Source: Dokdonia sinensis (GTDB lineage Bacteria > Bacteroidota > Bacteroidia > Flavobacteriales > Flavobacteriaceae). Taken from it: a stretch of 64,000 nucleotides of DNA. Made by a program: the position numbers and the translations under genes. Position 1 is the first letter of the stretch. Every line of letters begins with the position of its first letter. The stretch lies in the NCBI RefSeq assembly GCF_003688895.1, contig NZ_REFV01000005.1:124001-188000 (forward strand). Direction: 5' to 3'. Positions 50,201 to 59,218 of the stretch are shown one piece after another. Below the pieces are notes generated by a model. The model worked only from the letters and a program-made list of their open reading frames with translations, had not been told where the DNA came from and ran no database searches.

Positions 50201-52186
50201 TCAGATCATTTTACAAATTTTTATGTACTGCTTTCTAACTCATCATTTGATGGAATGACCCTTGAGGAAGCACGTTGTAACGCAATTTTTGAAGCGTCAC
50301 ATAGTGGCGCCCCAATCCGAAAATTTTCTACGGATAATATAAATCTTACAGCAAGATATATGCGTATTCAGGCTTCTGGAACTACAAAAATTAAACTGGC
50401 CGAAGTTGAGGTCATAGGAAAGTCTATTGCAGACACCTGTGATAATACTGCCACGTTTGCGGGCGGTAGCTGGTCTCCAACAATTCCTGACGAAAACACA
50501 AAAGCAATTATAACGGAAGATTATAACACCACAGACGATGGCAATATAAATGCTTGTGAATTAATTGTGAATCAAGATGTAACGCTCACAATAAATGCCT
50601 CAAACTATGCTAAGGTGGAGCACAATGTGAAGGTGGCCGGAACTTTAATTGTGGAACACGAAGGAAGTTTAGTCCAAGTAGACGATGAAGCAGCTGTTGT
50701 TAAGGAAAGCACAGGACATATAGAAATAAGAAAGACAACCCTACCTATGAAACCTCGGGATTTTCTGTTTGCCAGCAGTCCGATGACTACAGAAAAAAGA
50801 GATGGTGTTTATGGAAATGTAGTAGATGCCGCAGCGCAGACGGTAGATCAAGCTTTTAGGGTAATCTATGTAATACCAGAAAATTTTGAGGCAGACCCAG
50901 CAGTAACAAATTTTCCAGCTTATAGTGGAGCAGAGACATTTCTCAGTTTGGATAATACTTTTTTAGGAAATCATACGGCAAATGAACCTATGGTGCCCGG
51001 CCAGGGACTTATCATATATCCCCAGGATTCATATCACGCTGGTGGAGTGACAACTACTTATGATTTTACATATGAGAAGGGTTCAGTTAACAATGGTGTA
51101 ATAAAGCATCCAGTTCAATATAATGGGACTACTCAGAATAACTTTAATTTATTGGGGAATCCATATCCATCTGCAATTGATGCTGTTGCGCTTATTACAG
51201 AAAACCCGATGATTAATGAAGTATATTTTTGGGAACATGTAACTACGCCTACCACTGCATTACCAGGATATCTCGGCGCAAATCCCTCGATGCTGGATTT
51301 CTCAATGCGTAATCTTACAACCGGGATGGCGTCACCAAATAGACCAGGTAGCACACCGTCTAGATATATTGCATCAGGTCAGGGATTTGCCATAAAGGCA
51401 GATGAGGTAGCCAGTGCAACACCAGATGTTATCTTCAATAATGCAATGCGCGTTACTACGGGTAATGATCAGTATCGTAATGAAGATGATAGAGATCTTT
51501 TATGGCTTTCTGTAAGTCTAGATGAATACGAGTTAACGAGTAAGACGGCAGTAGGTTTCTTACCTCAAGCATCAGAAAATATCGATAAAGGTTACGACAG
51601 TAAAAGACTGGCAACACCTGTCTCAATTTACACTAAAAGTAAAGCTGATGAGCAGTTAGGAATACAAGCTAGAGAAACGTTTAAAAAGGACATGGTTATT
51701 CCAGTAGGAGTTGCCACTGCCATCGAAGAGCGTAAGAGCTACCGCATTTCCCTCGATCAATTTCAAGGAAGTTTACTCAATGATGCTCCCATATACTTAA
51801 TTGATTTGAAAGAAGAAGTTTACGTTAACCTTAAGGAGGATAGCTATACGTTTTCATTTCAATCTTCAAATGTTGATTCAAGGTTTATTCTTGTATTTCA
51901 GGAACCTGAAATATTGGGTCTCACAGAGCAAACGCCATTTGGAACAGGTTTATCATTAGTGCCTAATCCTGCGAATAATGTAACAATTTTATCCTCAGAT
52001 GTTGAAATGCTTCCTTCTAGCCTTAGAATCATTGATGTTCAAGGTAGAGTTGTGAGTAGTTTATCCTTGTCACAACCTGCTGTAGAATACCGGATAGATG
52101 TCAGTGGTTTCTCTCCTGGAGTATACTTTGTTGAGGTGAGTAATGGCTCGTCTGTAGTAATTAAAAGACTACTTATAAAAAGGTAA
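47255..52186 (+). CDS. Giant G8-domain surface protein with T9SS sorting signal (1643 aa)
   Basis: Start taken at 47255 (MQLRLLLFCFLITCISFSAMGQ), a clean signal peptide. G8-type domain near the start (DWDEATTWGSAGIPPDGAIVHI, about 45-66), then a long right-handed beta-helix-like part with IHLHKLGAENGANKAEVIGN, as in CEMIP/TMEM2-type proteins that act on hyaluronan. Residues about 875-1058 look like a discoidin (F5/8 C) fold. The final 80 residues (SLVPNPANN...GVYFVEVSNG...KRLLIKR) are a type A T9SS sorting domain, so it is exported to the surface. Polysaccharide binding or cleavage is inferred. Confidence 0.85.
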   Translation: MQLRLLLFCFLITCISFSAMGQIDVDTYFPTATATHIATQDGDWDEATTWGSAGIPPDGAIVHIPAGITVNYNHNSTVHIFAIRVDGTFICQEDVASQTTALKFDTFIGTMSSDVQFLANGSTDGEIEVNIEAYDLSNPPAIWNTQALGHFTDNETVKNMEITASGQDRYDSYQEAITSADPLTITRTANGDVADGIGVLGRYNWDPTQVSLGIMTMGDVKIEGKEKLNMSQLQNDALVGTTTIRLAQVPTGWEVGDFIIISSGGNKDAANNGEDRRRITGISGNDITLNNGLSNSHEGRPAEGLHCYVGNLTRNITFQSPNNVPIDERGHFMAMNGAKEHLIKNATFLRMGRTDKSRPTDDFYFDKWVEPVVFQSKISTLGQECAETIQSPVDEISNMRGRYSIHLHKLGAENGANKAEVIGNVVWDNPGWGITQHDSHADISKNVVYKVTGAAIVSESGSETGLWADNLVVNVSSGHDGDVYESSLYYDDILFSGVGLGMKGRAVLCRNNVIANATFGIRVINFNNSKTHLDRLDAAALANTRVGYEVDNFPLSTLGYSKEGDGVIPLEAALILENTIVIDCSQAMKSIERDMGVNHESRSIFKGFKAWGVNVGLAITYQADYTYEDVYISGKNSNSLGIDLWKHSHNQVFNNIKLEDLGYGVKVSKVVLSNNSSRQPKQRNNGFTPWFFIDLVTSNVDHLYKLELDTESAEPSYPYTEVTDNTLIMNSTDFSDRDVTFTILDETAVRVDWNESDPEKLLKFEIDGIITDDLGSYNMGIQQALAQGDLRLGYPTRIYQFASKAKFREYITNNGVYKHPDTNETYIIIEESLPNRLTYDYETFPVRVYVDNAPTGGVFASPLTESAIDLAPKAQMISRFATVSQSSTRTDVTYDDGYSGTNVMPYGEIAIDVAASKAVDGNNNGRINAQYYQRGLVPVGSFSETTVEEEPWYALDFEEPKIIQHIDLWNTVELNGDAQETLSDHFTNFYVLLSNSSFDGMTLEEARCNAIFEASHSGAPIRKFSTDNINLTARYMRIQASGTTKIKLAEVEVIGKSIADTCDNTATFAGGSWSPTIPDENTKAIITEDYNTTDDGNINACELIVNQDVTLTINASNYAKVEHNVKVAGTLIVEHEGSLVQVDDEAAVVKESTGHIEIRKTTLPMKPRDFLFASSPMTTEKRDGVYGNVVDAAAQTVDQAFRVIYVIPENFEADPAVTNFPAYSGAETFLSLDNTFLGNHTANEPMVPGQGLIIYPQDSYHAGGVTTTYDFTYEKGSVNNGVIKHPVQYNGTTQNNFNLLGNPYPSAIDAVALITENPMINEVYFWEHVTTPTTALPGYLGANPSMLDFSMRNLTTGMASPNRPGSTPSRYIASGQGFAIKADEVASATPDVIFNNAMRVTTGNDQYRNEDDRDLLWLSVSLDEYELTSKTAVGFLPQASENIDKGYDSKRLATPVSIYTKSKADEQLGIQARETFKKDMVIPVGVATAIEERKSYRISLDQFQGSLLNDAPIYLIDLKEEVYVNLKEDSYTFSFQSSNVDSRFILVFQEPEILGLTEQTPFGTGLSLVPNPANNVTILSSDVEMLPSSLRIIDVQGRVVSSLSLSQPAVEYRIDVSGFSPGVYFVEVSNGSSVVIKRLLIKR

Positions 52187-52405
52187 ATGAGAATACGACA
52201 TTTTTTTCTTGATGTTAACTAGCTGAGTATCCTAAGTGACGATGGGGATTTACCTCTAATCGACATATTTTTGTGCTGACAAATTATAAGTTATAATCCT
52301 CGATACGTCTAATAATTTATGGACACACAGTCAATAAAGATTTTATAAAGCTTCATTCTACTATCTGCAAGTAACCCAGTATCTTTGCAACACTCAAAAA
52401 AGACT

Positions 52406-53770
52406 ATGGAATACGCAGAAAATATATTAGGAACCATCGGTAATACACCTATGGTTAAGATGAATGCTTTGGTAAAAGAGGTGCCCTGTTTAGTACTTGC
52501 CAAGTATGAAACCTTTAATCCAGGAAACTCTGTGAAGGACCGCATGGCCCTTCAAATGATAGAAGATGCTGAAGCAGCAGGTGCGCTAAAGCCTGGAGGA
52601 ACAATAATTGAAGGAACATCGGGTAATACAGGAATGGGATTAGCCCTTGCTGCTATTATTAAAGGCTATAAAATGATATGCGTGATTTCAGATAAGCAGT
52701 CTAAGGAAAAAATGGATATTCTACGCGCCGTAGGAAGTCAAGTAATTGTGTGCCCTACAAATGTAGAGCCAGATGATCCAAGGTCTTACTATTCGACTTC
52801 AAAACGTCTGGCAGAAGAAACACCGAATAGTTGGTATGTTAACCAATATGACAATCCCTCTAATTGCAAAGCACATTTCAATAGTACAGGCCCAGAAATA
52901 TGGGAACAGACTGCCGGTAAAGTAACTCATTTTATTGTGGGAGTAGGTACTGGAGGAACAATTTCTGGCGTAGGAAGTTATCTTAAAATGAAAAATCCAA
53001 ATGTAAAAATTTGGGGTATAGATACTTACGGATCTGTTTTTAAAAAATATAAAGAGACTGGTATATTTGATGAAAATGAAGTTTACCCCTATATAACAGA
53101 AGGGATAGGTGAAGATATTTTACCTCTTAATGTAAATTTTAGTGTTATTGACGGGTTTACGAAAGTAACAGATAAGGATGCAGCAGTCTACACTAGACGT
53201 CTTGCAAAGGAAGAAGGTATGTTTTTAGGAAACTCAGCAGGTGCGGCAATTAAGGGACTATTGCAACTCAATGAGCAAGGAAAATTTCATAAAGATGACG
53301 TAATTGTCATCTTGTATCACGACCACGGGAGTCGCTACGTAGGAAAGATGTTTAACGATGACTGGATGCGCGAGCGTGGATTCTTAGACGAAGAAATTAA
53401 AGTTGCCGAAGATTTAATCAAAAATCACATCGATAAACCGCTCATCACGGTAAAAACAGAAGAGCTCGTTTCACACGCTATAGAGCGTATGAAACATTAT
53501 AAAATATCGCAAATCCCAGTTGAGGATACTTCTGGAATCGTAGGCTCTGTGGACGAGGCAGACCTTTTCCGTGCCTATATGGAAAATCAGGATATTGCAG
53601 AGACTCCTATCAAGGAAGTAATGGGGAAACCATATCCTGTGGTAAATCGCAAGGCATCAGTAGCTTCCGTTTCTAAGCTTATTACTAAAGAGAACAACGC
53701 AGTTCTCGTAGATTTGGGAGACGGTAAGCACCACATCATTACCAAGCACGACATTATAAGCGCTATATAA
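52406..53770 (+). CDS. PLP-dependent cysteine/cystathionine beta-synthase with CBS pair (454 aa)
   Basis: Start taken at 52406 (MEYAENILGTIGNTPMV). PLP fold type II: NPGNSVKDRMA with the Schiff-base Lys (about 43), EGTSGNTGMGLA (about 71-82), GVGTGGTISG (about 180-189). Two CBS domains follow (about 345-454). CBS-domain versions act as cystathionine beta-synthase; without assays O-acetylserine or serine as substrate cannot be decided. Monocistronic with a downstream hairpin. Confidence 0.9.
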   Translation: MEYAENILGTIGNTPMVKMNALVKEVPCLVLAKYETFNPGNSVKDRMALQMIEDAEAAGALKPGGTIIEGTSGNTGMGLALAAIIKGYKMICVISDKQSKEKMDILRAVGSQVIVCPTNVEPDDPRSYYSTSKRLAEETPNSWYVNQYDNPSNCKAHFNSTGPEIWEQTAGKVTHFIVGVGTGGTISGVGSYLKMKNPNVKIWGIDTYGSVFKKYKETGIFDENEVYPYITEGIGEDILPLNVNFSVIDGFTKVTDKDAAVYTRRLAKEEGMFLGNSAGAAIKGLLQLNEQGKFHKDDVIVILYHDHGSRYVGKMFNDDWMRERGFLDEEIKVAEDLIKNHIDKPLITVKTEELVSHAIERMKHYKISQIPVEDTSGIVGSVDEADLFRAYMENQDIAETPIKEVMGKPYPVVNRKASVASVSKLITKENNAVLVDLGDGKHHIITKHDIISAI

Positions 53771-53782
53771 TTTGACAACAAG

Positions 53783-53815
53783 CCTGTTAGGTCTCACAGA
53801 TCCGACAGGTTTTTT
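53783..53815 (+). terminator. Terminator of the PLP synthase gene
   Basis: CCTGT...ACAGG stem with wobble pairs, CAC loop and a T6 tail (53783-53815). Confidence 0.75.
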
Positions 53816-53881
53816 CTTTACTGGTTTATCATATCACAAAAAATCTTCTACCTTAGTCTTTCACAAGCTCACGGTTAAAAA

Positions 53882-55159
53882 TTGCAAGAAGATTTTTTAC
53901 ATTACGTATGGAAGTTTAAGAAGTACGCTTTCGCGAAAGCGCACACTACCTCAAATCTCCCCATCACCCTCGTACAAGTAGGTCATCACAACACCCTCGC
54001 TGGCCCCGATTTCTTTAACGCAAAACTGCATATCGCAGACCAGCTATGGGCTGGAAACGTAGAAATACACTTGAAATCATCAGACTGGTATGCCCACCGT
54101 CACGAGGAAGACCCAGCCTATGAAAATGTTATCCTGCACGTGGTCTGGGAGCACGATGTGGACGTTTTCCGAAAGGACAACACGCCCATTCCCACATTAG
54201 AATTGAAACATTTTGTTTCCAAAGAAGCGCTACATAACTATCAAGAACTTTTTGCAAACCAAAAGTCAAAATGGATTAACTGCGAGGAAGATCTTGCTCA
54301 AGTTCCTTCATATACTCAAGAAAATTGGCTAGAACGACTCTATTTTGAAAGACTCAGCAGGAAAACAGAGCATATTAAAACTATTTTAGAATCTTTAAAT
54401 AATGATTGGGAGGCCACGCTTTTTACAATGCTTGCGCGCAATTTTGGCACCAAAGTAAACGGCGCCTCCTTTGAGAGCATTGCTCAAAGTTTAAATTTTT
54501 CCATCGTGAGAAAATGTGCAAATGAGCCTTTCCGTCTGGAAGCATTACTTTTTGGATTGGGTGGACTGCTTCCCGAAGACACAACAGACTCCTACGCCTT
54601 ACAGTTAGAAACCGAATATGAGTTTCTAAAGCATAAACACAATCTCAATAACGGCGGAGTAATGCCCGTTCAATTTTTTAAACTGAGACCTGATAATTTT
54701 CCGACCATAAGATTGTCACAATTGGCTCAGTTGTATTTCACTCATAGCTATCTGTTCCAGAAACTAATGACCACTTCATCGGTGAAGGAAATTTATGAGC
54801 TGTTTGCAGTTCAAGCATCGCCCTACTTTGACACGCATTTCTCATTTGGAACACAGCAGAAGAAGAGAGCAAAGAAGCTTACAAAATCATTTATTGACCT
54901 TATCATCATTAACACAATTATTCCTTTGCGGTTTTACTACGCACAACATCAAGGCAAGGATGAAAACGAGCTCATTCTGGAAATGATTCAATCTATAAAA
55001 CCAGAGCAAAATACGATTATTAAGAAATTCAACACGTTGCGACCTAAAGCCACAAATGCTCAAGAAACTCAAGCGCTTATTGAGTTAAAGGCTAATTATT
55101 GCGATCCAAATCGATGTTTGCAATGTGGGATCGGGAACTGGTTGTTAGGGCGCAATTAA
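53882..55159 (+). CDS. DUF2851 family protein (425 aa)
   Basis: The start is probably TTG at 53882 (MQEDFLHYVWKFKK), because family members begin with the same EDFLHYLW segment and no ATG lies nearby. Motifs: GPDFFNAKLHI (about 41-51), GNVEIHLKSSDW and HVVWEHD (about 61-92), and a C-terminal CDPNRCLQCGIGNWLLG with a Cys triplet. Cytosolic, widespread in Bacteroidota, function unknown. Its end overlaps the convergent M23 gene by 4 bp. Palindrome copy 14 encodes YAFAKAH right behind the start region. Confidence 0.88.
   Translation: MQEDFLHYVWKFKKYAFAKAHTTSNLPITLVQVGHHNTLAGPDFFNAKLHIADQLWAGNVEIHLKSSDWYAHRHEEDPAYENVILHVVWEHDVDVFRKDNTPIPTLELKHFVSKEALHNYQELFANQKSKWINCEEDLAQVPSYTQENWLERLYFERLSRKTEHIKTILESLNNDWEATLFTMLARNFGTKVNGASFESIAQSLNFSIVRKCANEPFRLEALLFGLGGLLPEDTTDSYALQLETEYEFLKHKHNLNNGGVMPVQFFKLRPDNFPTIRLSQLAQLYFTHSYLFQKLMTTSSVKEIYELFAVQASPYFDTHFSFGTQQKKRAKKLTKSFIDLIIINTIIPLRFYYAQHQGKDENELILEMIQSIKPEQNTIIKKFNTLRPKATNAQETQALIELKANYCDPNRCLQCGIGNWLLGRN
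53926..53941. repeat. Palindrome copy 14 (core 53929-53938)
   Basis: CGCTTTCGCGAAAGCG in the DUF2851 gene, read as AFAKA. Confidence 0.9.
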
Positions 55160-55974
55160 TCTAAATTCGGATCTCCTTGACCTTTATACCTTTTTCCAGT
55201 TTTTAACCATTTCCTATATCCGCTAAACCGAAATTCTTGCGAAATACCTAAACCGTTTTTTACCACAAAATGCAAATGAGGTCTTGTTGAAAATCCAGTA
55301 TGCCCAGAATATCCTATGTGTTGACCTGCTTTGACAATATCATTTTGTTTTACAATCACTCCTTTATAATCGAGGTGAAGATATTGTGCAAACGTACCAT
55401 CTTCGTGGAGGATATAAATATAGTTTGCACTATCAAAGAGCTCACGCCCTCCAGCTTCCTTAAAAGAGTCTTCTGTTTGTATAACAACACCATCACGCGA
55501 AGCAGTAATGGGTGTCCTAATGGGTAACGCAAAATCTACCGCGTAAAATGAGGTAGGTTTATCGTGACTAAAACTTTGTTTAAACGTCTGTATTACTTCA
55601 AATTTGGAGGTACTACTATAAGGTATTTTGTAAGGGTAAGACACTTCGTGTTGAGCCTTAGGGTCTGCGCCTCTTAATTTAAAATCTAGAAAATCAGATA
55701 TTTGCAGATTTATGGTGTCTATTGTTTCCTGTTGAGGTATTTTGACTAGAGAAAACACGGTGTCTTTAGAATGTAATTTTCCATAGGAGATGAAATTAGA
55801 GGTTACATTCAGGCTGTCTATTGTACTTATTTGCCACCAAAGAGGAGTCTCGCGTAGACTAATTAAGTCAAAGTAAACTGAATCATTTTCAATTGATTTG
55901 GTGACTTCGTACTGTTGCGCTAGTCCGACTACGCTATTCAGAATGCAAAACAATATGGCAAAAACTCTTTTCAT
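55156..55974 (-). CDS. M23-family peptidase-like protein (272 aa)
   Basis: Signal peptide (residues 1-20). LytM/M23 domain from about 140: SRDGVVIQTED, YIYILHEDGTFAQYLHLD, IGYSGHTGFSTRPHLHFVV (HxH at about 238-240). The first zinc motif HxxxD reads FYAVDFALP here, without the usual His, so hydrolase activity is doubtful; it may act as a scaffold or activator of amidases. Periplasmic. Confidence 0.85.
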   Translation of the reverse strand: MKRVFAILFCILNSVVGLAQQYEVTKSIENDSVYFDLISLRETPLWWQISTIDSLNVTSNFISYGKLHSKDTVFSLVKIPQQETIDTINLQISDFLDFKLRGADPKAQHEVSYPYKIPYSSTSKFEVIQTFKQSFSHDKPTSFYAVDFALPIRTPITASRDGVVIQTEDSFKEAGGRELFDSANYIYILHEDGTFAQYLHLDYKGVIVKQNDIVKAGQHIGYSGHTGFSTRPHLHFVVKNGLGISQEFRFSGYRKWLKTGKRYKGQGDPNLD

Positions 55975-56018
55975 TTATTATAGACAAGTTATGATTGAGG
56001 TTATCACATTATGATTAT

Positions 56019-58187
56019 CTATTTCTTCTTACTTTTTACAAGCTCCAGTCTATCCACAGCAACGCTTGTGGTAAACATACCATAATTTACAATCGCTTTT
56101 CCTTTTTCCATTGAGTCTATGGTTCCCACGGCACGGCCGTCTTCCATACGCACTTGGTCGCCTACCTTAAGAGTAGGTTTTGGTTTCACTTCTACAGGTG
56201 CAACTTTTTTTGCCTCTTTCTTCTTCTCTCGTATTTTTTCTACGTGCTTTTCGGCTTCTTTTTTGGCGACTACTTTTTTTGCCTTTTCGGCTTTGGCTTG
56301 TTTGACGCTTTGTTTTTTGCGTTTGGAGTTTTCTATCTGGACGATTTTAAAGAGTTCGGCCATTAACTCGCGTTTTTTCTTGTCACGATAAAACTTCTCG
56401 CTGGCGCTGTCTATTTTAGTTCCTAAATAAATAAGTCTTTGATTACTGTCGTACAATTCTTGGTAGCTCTCCAGTTTTTGTTGGATTTTGGCATTAATGT
56501 CCTTGAGCTGTTCCTCTTGTTTAGATGCTTCTTGCTCTTTCGCTTTAAGCGTACTTGTAGTTTTTGCCAGTTTGCTACGCTCCTTTTGCAAGTTTGCAAT
56601 GCTTTTATCAAAACGTATTTTACCTCGCTCCACCTTTTTCTTAGAGCGGTTTATAAGCGAGTAGGGGATGCCATTTTTTTGAGCCACTTCAAAGGTAAAC
56701 GAGCTTCCAGCCTCTCCCATATGGAGTTTAAAAAGTGGTTTGAGCGTCCTCGCGTCAAAAAGCATATTTGCATTTACAATCTCTGGCGTCTCATTTGCCA
56801 TCATTTTGAGATTTGCGTAGTGCGTGGTCACGATGCCAAAACATTCCTTCTCGTGGAAGACTTCCAGAAAGGTCTCCGCCAGCGCGCCACCCAGCTCTGG
56901 GTCTGACCCTGTACCAAATTCGTCTATGAGAATTAAGGTCTTGTCATCACACTTACGCAGGAAATAATTCATATTCTTGAGCCTATAGCTATACGTACTC
57001 AAGTGGTTTTCTATACTCTGATTGTCACCTATGTCGGTTAGGATTTTATCAAAAAGGCACATTCTCGTATACTCGTGCACGGGAATAAGCATACCACACT
57101 GTAACATAACTTGGAGCAATCCTACGGTTTTAAGAGTAATACTTTTTCCACCTGCATTAGGTCCAGAAATAACAATGATCCTACTTTCTTTATCTAGCTT
57201 TATATCCTGCGGATACGTTTTTTCACCCTTACGCTTATTGCTTAAATACAAGAGTGGGTGGTATGCCTCTTTAAGAGACAGTTCTCTGTCCGTAGTAATT
57301 TTAGGAAGCACACCATTCATAGACTGTCCGTATTTTGCCTTGGCCGAAATGACATCGATGGTACTCAGCAATTCCTGATATTCTTTAAACAACTCGATGT
57401 AAGGTCGCATCGCATTCGTAAGTGCTTTAAGAATACGCTTTACTTCCTCATCTTCTTCAAAAATTAAGTTATTTAGTTCCCGTTGCGCCTGCATTGTGGC
57501 TTCTGGCTGGATGTAAGTGATGCTTCCAGTCTTTGAGCTTCCCATTATGGAGCCTTTCACCTTTCGGCGATGCATTGCCGTCACAGCAAGCACACGTACA
57601 TTCTCCACCACAGACTCTCTAATGTCATCCAGATAACCGTAACCTGCATATTGTCCCAAAGCACTTGCAAAACTCGAGTTAATCCGCCCCTTTACCTGAT
57701 TGATAGACCGTCGCATCACCTGCAATTGTGGCGAAGCATCATCGCGCACTTCTCCATATTTATCTATCACAGCATTTACAGCGTCAACAATTGCCGTAGT
57801 AAGTTGCGTGTGTCGGACTGTATTATGAAGTGTGGGATAACGCTCATTAAACTTGTTAAAAAACTTTAAGTGAATATTTACGGTTTCAGATAGGCTAGAA
57901 AGTTTCTTAAAACTCCCTTTCTCTAGCACGCTATCTTCTATGTCAAGCATTTTGAGCTCGTGGTGCACAGCGTCAAACCCGTGATTGGGAATCGTGGTGT
58001 CGTGCAGGTAGGAACTGCTGTATTCACTCGTTTGATGGAGCCCAAAAATGGCTTTATCATACGTTGTATACGGAACAATAGCTAGTGCTTTTTCCTTTCC
58101 CATTTCGGTCACGCAACGTTCTGAAAGTTGGGAGCAAACGGTATCGAATTCTAAATCTTGAAGTGACTTTGGATTGATTTTAATCAT
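56019..58187 (-). CDS. mutS2: MutS2-like ATPase without Smr domain (722 aa)
   Basis: MutS-family ABC ATPase: Walker A SGPNAGGKSITLK (about 340-352), signature and Walker B LILIDEFGTGSDPELGGAL (about 416-434), long helical clamp (about 510-660) very rich in Lys, and a short KOW-like end (LKVGDQVRMEDGRAVGTID). Known MutS2 proteins usually end in an Smr nuclease domain; none is present, as in other Bacteroidota short forms. Roles in ribosome rescue or recombination control are reported for the family. Divergent from ung. Confidence 0.88.
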   Translation of the reverse strand: MIKINPKSLQDLEFDTVCSQLSERCVTEMGKEKALAIVPYTTYDKAIFGLHQTSEYSSSYLHDTTIPNHGFDAVHHELKMLDIEDSVLEKGSFKKLSSLSETVNIHLKFFNKFNERYPTLHNTVRHTQLTTAIVDAVNAVIDKYGEVRDDASPQLQVMRRSINQVKGRINSSFASALGQYAGYGYLDDIRESVVENVRVLAVTAMHRRKVKGSIMGSSKTGSITYIQPEATMQAQRELNNLIFEEDEEVKRILKALTNAMRPYIELFKEYQELLSTIDVISAKAKYGQSMNGVLPKITTDRELSLKEAYHPLLYLSNKRKGEKTYPQDIKLDKESRIIVISGPNAGGKSITLKTVGLLQVMLQCGMLIPVHEYTRMCLFDKILTDIGDNQSIENHLSTYSYRLKNMNYFLRKCDDKTLILIDEFGTGSDPELGGALAETFLEVFHEKECFGIVTTHYANLKMMANETPEIVNANMLFDARTLKPLFKLHMGEAGSSFTFEVAQKNGIPYSLINRSKKKVERGKIRFDKSIANLQKERSKLAKTTSTLKAKEQEASKQEEQLKDINAKIQQKLESYQELYDSNQRLIYLGTKIDSASEKFYRDKKKRELMAELFKIVQIENSKRKKQSVKQAKAEKAKKVVAKKEAEKHVEKIREKKKEAKKVAPVEVKPKPTLKVGDQVRMEDGRAVGTIDSMEKGKAIVNYGMFTTSVAVDRLELVKSKKK

Positions 58188-58198
58188 ATGGGTTCCGC

Positions 58199-58208
58199 TT
58201 TCGCGAAA
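58199..58208. repeat. Palindrome copy 15 in the mutS2-ung divergent region
   Basis: CCGCTTTCGCGAAAAT; 12 bp upstream of the mutS2 start. Left half complete. Confidence 0.8.
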
Positions 58209-58299
58209 ATGTTAACGGTTCTTACCCCGTCGTTTTCTTTTTCTTTTTAGCTTTGAAAGTGGCTTACAAACGCCCGTTTCTCTCACAAAAATACGCATA

Positions 58300-58965
58300 A
58301 TGGATGTAAATATACACCCCAGCTGGAAAGCCCAACTCGCCGAAGAATTTGAAAAAGAATACTTTAAAAATCTCATCGATTTTGTGAAGCAAGAGTATAC
58401 GGAGCATCGTTGTTTTCCGCCAGGGAAGGAGATTTTTTCGGCATTTGATCATTGTCCTTTTGATGAGGTGAAAGTGGTCATTATCGGTCAAGACCCTTAT
58501 CATAACGTGGGTCAGGCAAATGGTTTATGTTTTTCGGTAAGAGACGGAATCCCACATCCTCCATCGCTTATCAATATTTTTAAGGAAATAGAACGCGACT
58601 TGGAACAGCCGTATCCAGAATCTGGAAATCTAGAGCGATGGGCTAAGCAGGGTGTACTATTGCTCAATGCCACTTTGACCGTGAGAGCTCACCAGGCTGG
58701 TTCTCATCAGGGTAAAGGTTGGGAAAAGTTTACGGATGCGGTGATAAGTACGCTTTCGCGAAAGCGTGAAAATATTATTTTCCTCCTTTGGGGTGGATAT
58801 GCAAAAAAGAAAGGAGCAAAAATTGATAAAACAAAGCACCAAATCTTAGAATCGGGGCATCCATCACCATTAAGTGCAAACCGTGGCTACTGGTTCGGTA
58901 ACGAGCATTTTAGTCAGACAAACGGAATGTTGCGAGGGATGGGGGAAGATGAGATAGTTTGGTAA
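58300..58965 (+). CDS. ung: Uracil-DNA glycosylase (221 aa)
   Basis: Family 1 UDG that removes uracil from DNA. Seen: catalytic water-activating motif GQDPYHNVGQANGLCFSV (about 64-81), LLLNATLTVR (about 120-129) and the leucine loop HPSPLSANRG (about 187-196). Normal length. Palindrome copy 16 encodes STLSRKREN near residue 152. Confidence 0.97.
   Translation: MDVNIHPSWKAQLAEEFEKEYFKNLIDFVKQEYTEHRCFPPGKEIFSAFDHCPFDEVKVVIIGQDPYHNVGQANGLCFSVRDGIPHPPSLINIFKEIERDLEQPYPESGNLERWAKQGVLLLNATLTVRAHQAGSHQGKGWEKFTDAVISTLSRKRENIIFLLWGGYAKKKGAKIDKTKHQILESGHPSPLSANRGYWFGNEHFSQTNGMLRGMGEDEIVW
58750..58767. repeat. Palindrome copy 16 (18 bp, core 58754-58763)
   Basis: ACGCTTTCGCGAAAGCGT in ung, read as LSRKR. 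Confidence 0.9.
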
Positions 58966-58975
58966 GAGCATAAAA

Positions 58976-59015
58976 AAACGACCCCGAAAATTTGAATTAA
59001 GCTTCAGGGCCGTTT
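58976..59015. terminator. Terminator after ung
   Basis: AAACGACCC / GGGCCGTTT arms (one mismatch) with A-run before and T-run behind. Confidence 0.7.
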
Positions 59016-59039
59016 TGTAGTGTATAAATCGATAAAATT

Positions 59040-59144
59040 CTATTCTTCTCCTTCCTCTGGTTCTGTACTTTTATTACAGCTAAAAGTGAGCAATGCAAAA
59101 TTAAGCACAAGCAAACAACCGATGATGATAAGGAAAGTGGTCAT
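59040..59144 (-). CDS. Small membrane peptide (34 aa)
   Basis: MTTFLIIIGCLLVLNFALLTFSCNKSTEPE...: one membrane helix, a lipobox-like LLTFSC and an acidic tail. I recall similar short proteins with FSCN in other flavobacteria. Function unknown. Confidence 0.6.
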   Translation of the reverse strand: MTTFLIIIGCLLVLNFALLTFSCNKSTEPEEGEE

Positions 59145-59218
59145 AGAGTTTTGATTGGTTTCTACTATGTAGATACTCAAGATTCTAAAAGGTTGCGTAA
59201 AAACTTAAAAAAAATTAA

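Noticed and set aside
53772-53981. 69-aa ORF between the PLP synthase and DUF2851 genes
   Set aside because: It runs through a terminator hairpin and the start of the DUF2851 gene in another frame.
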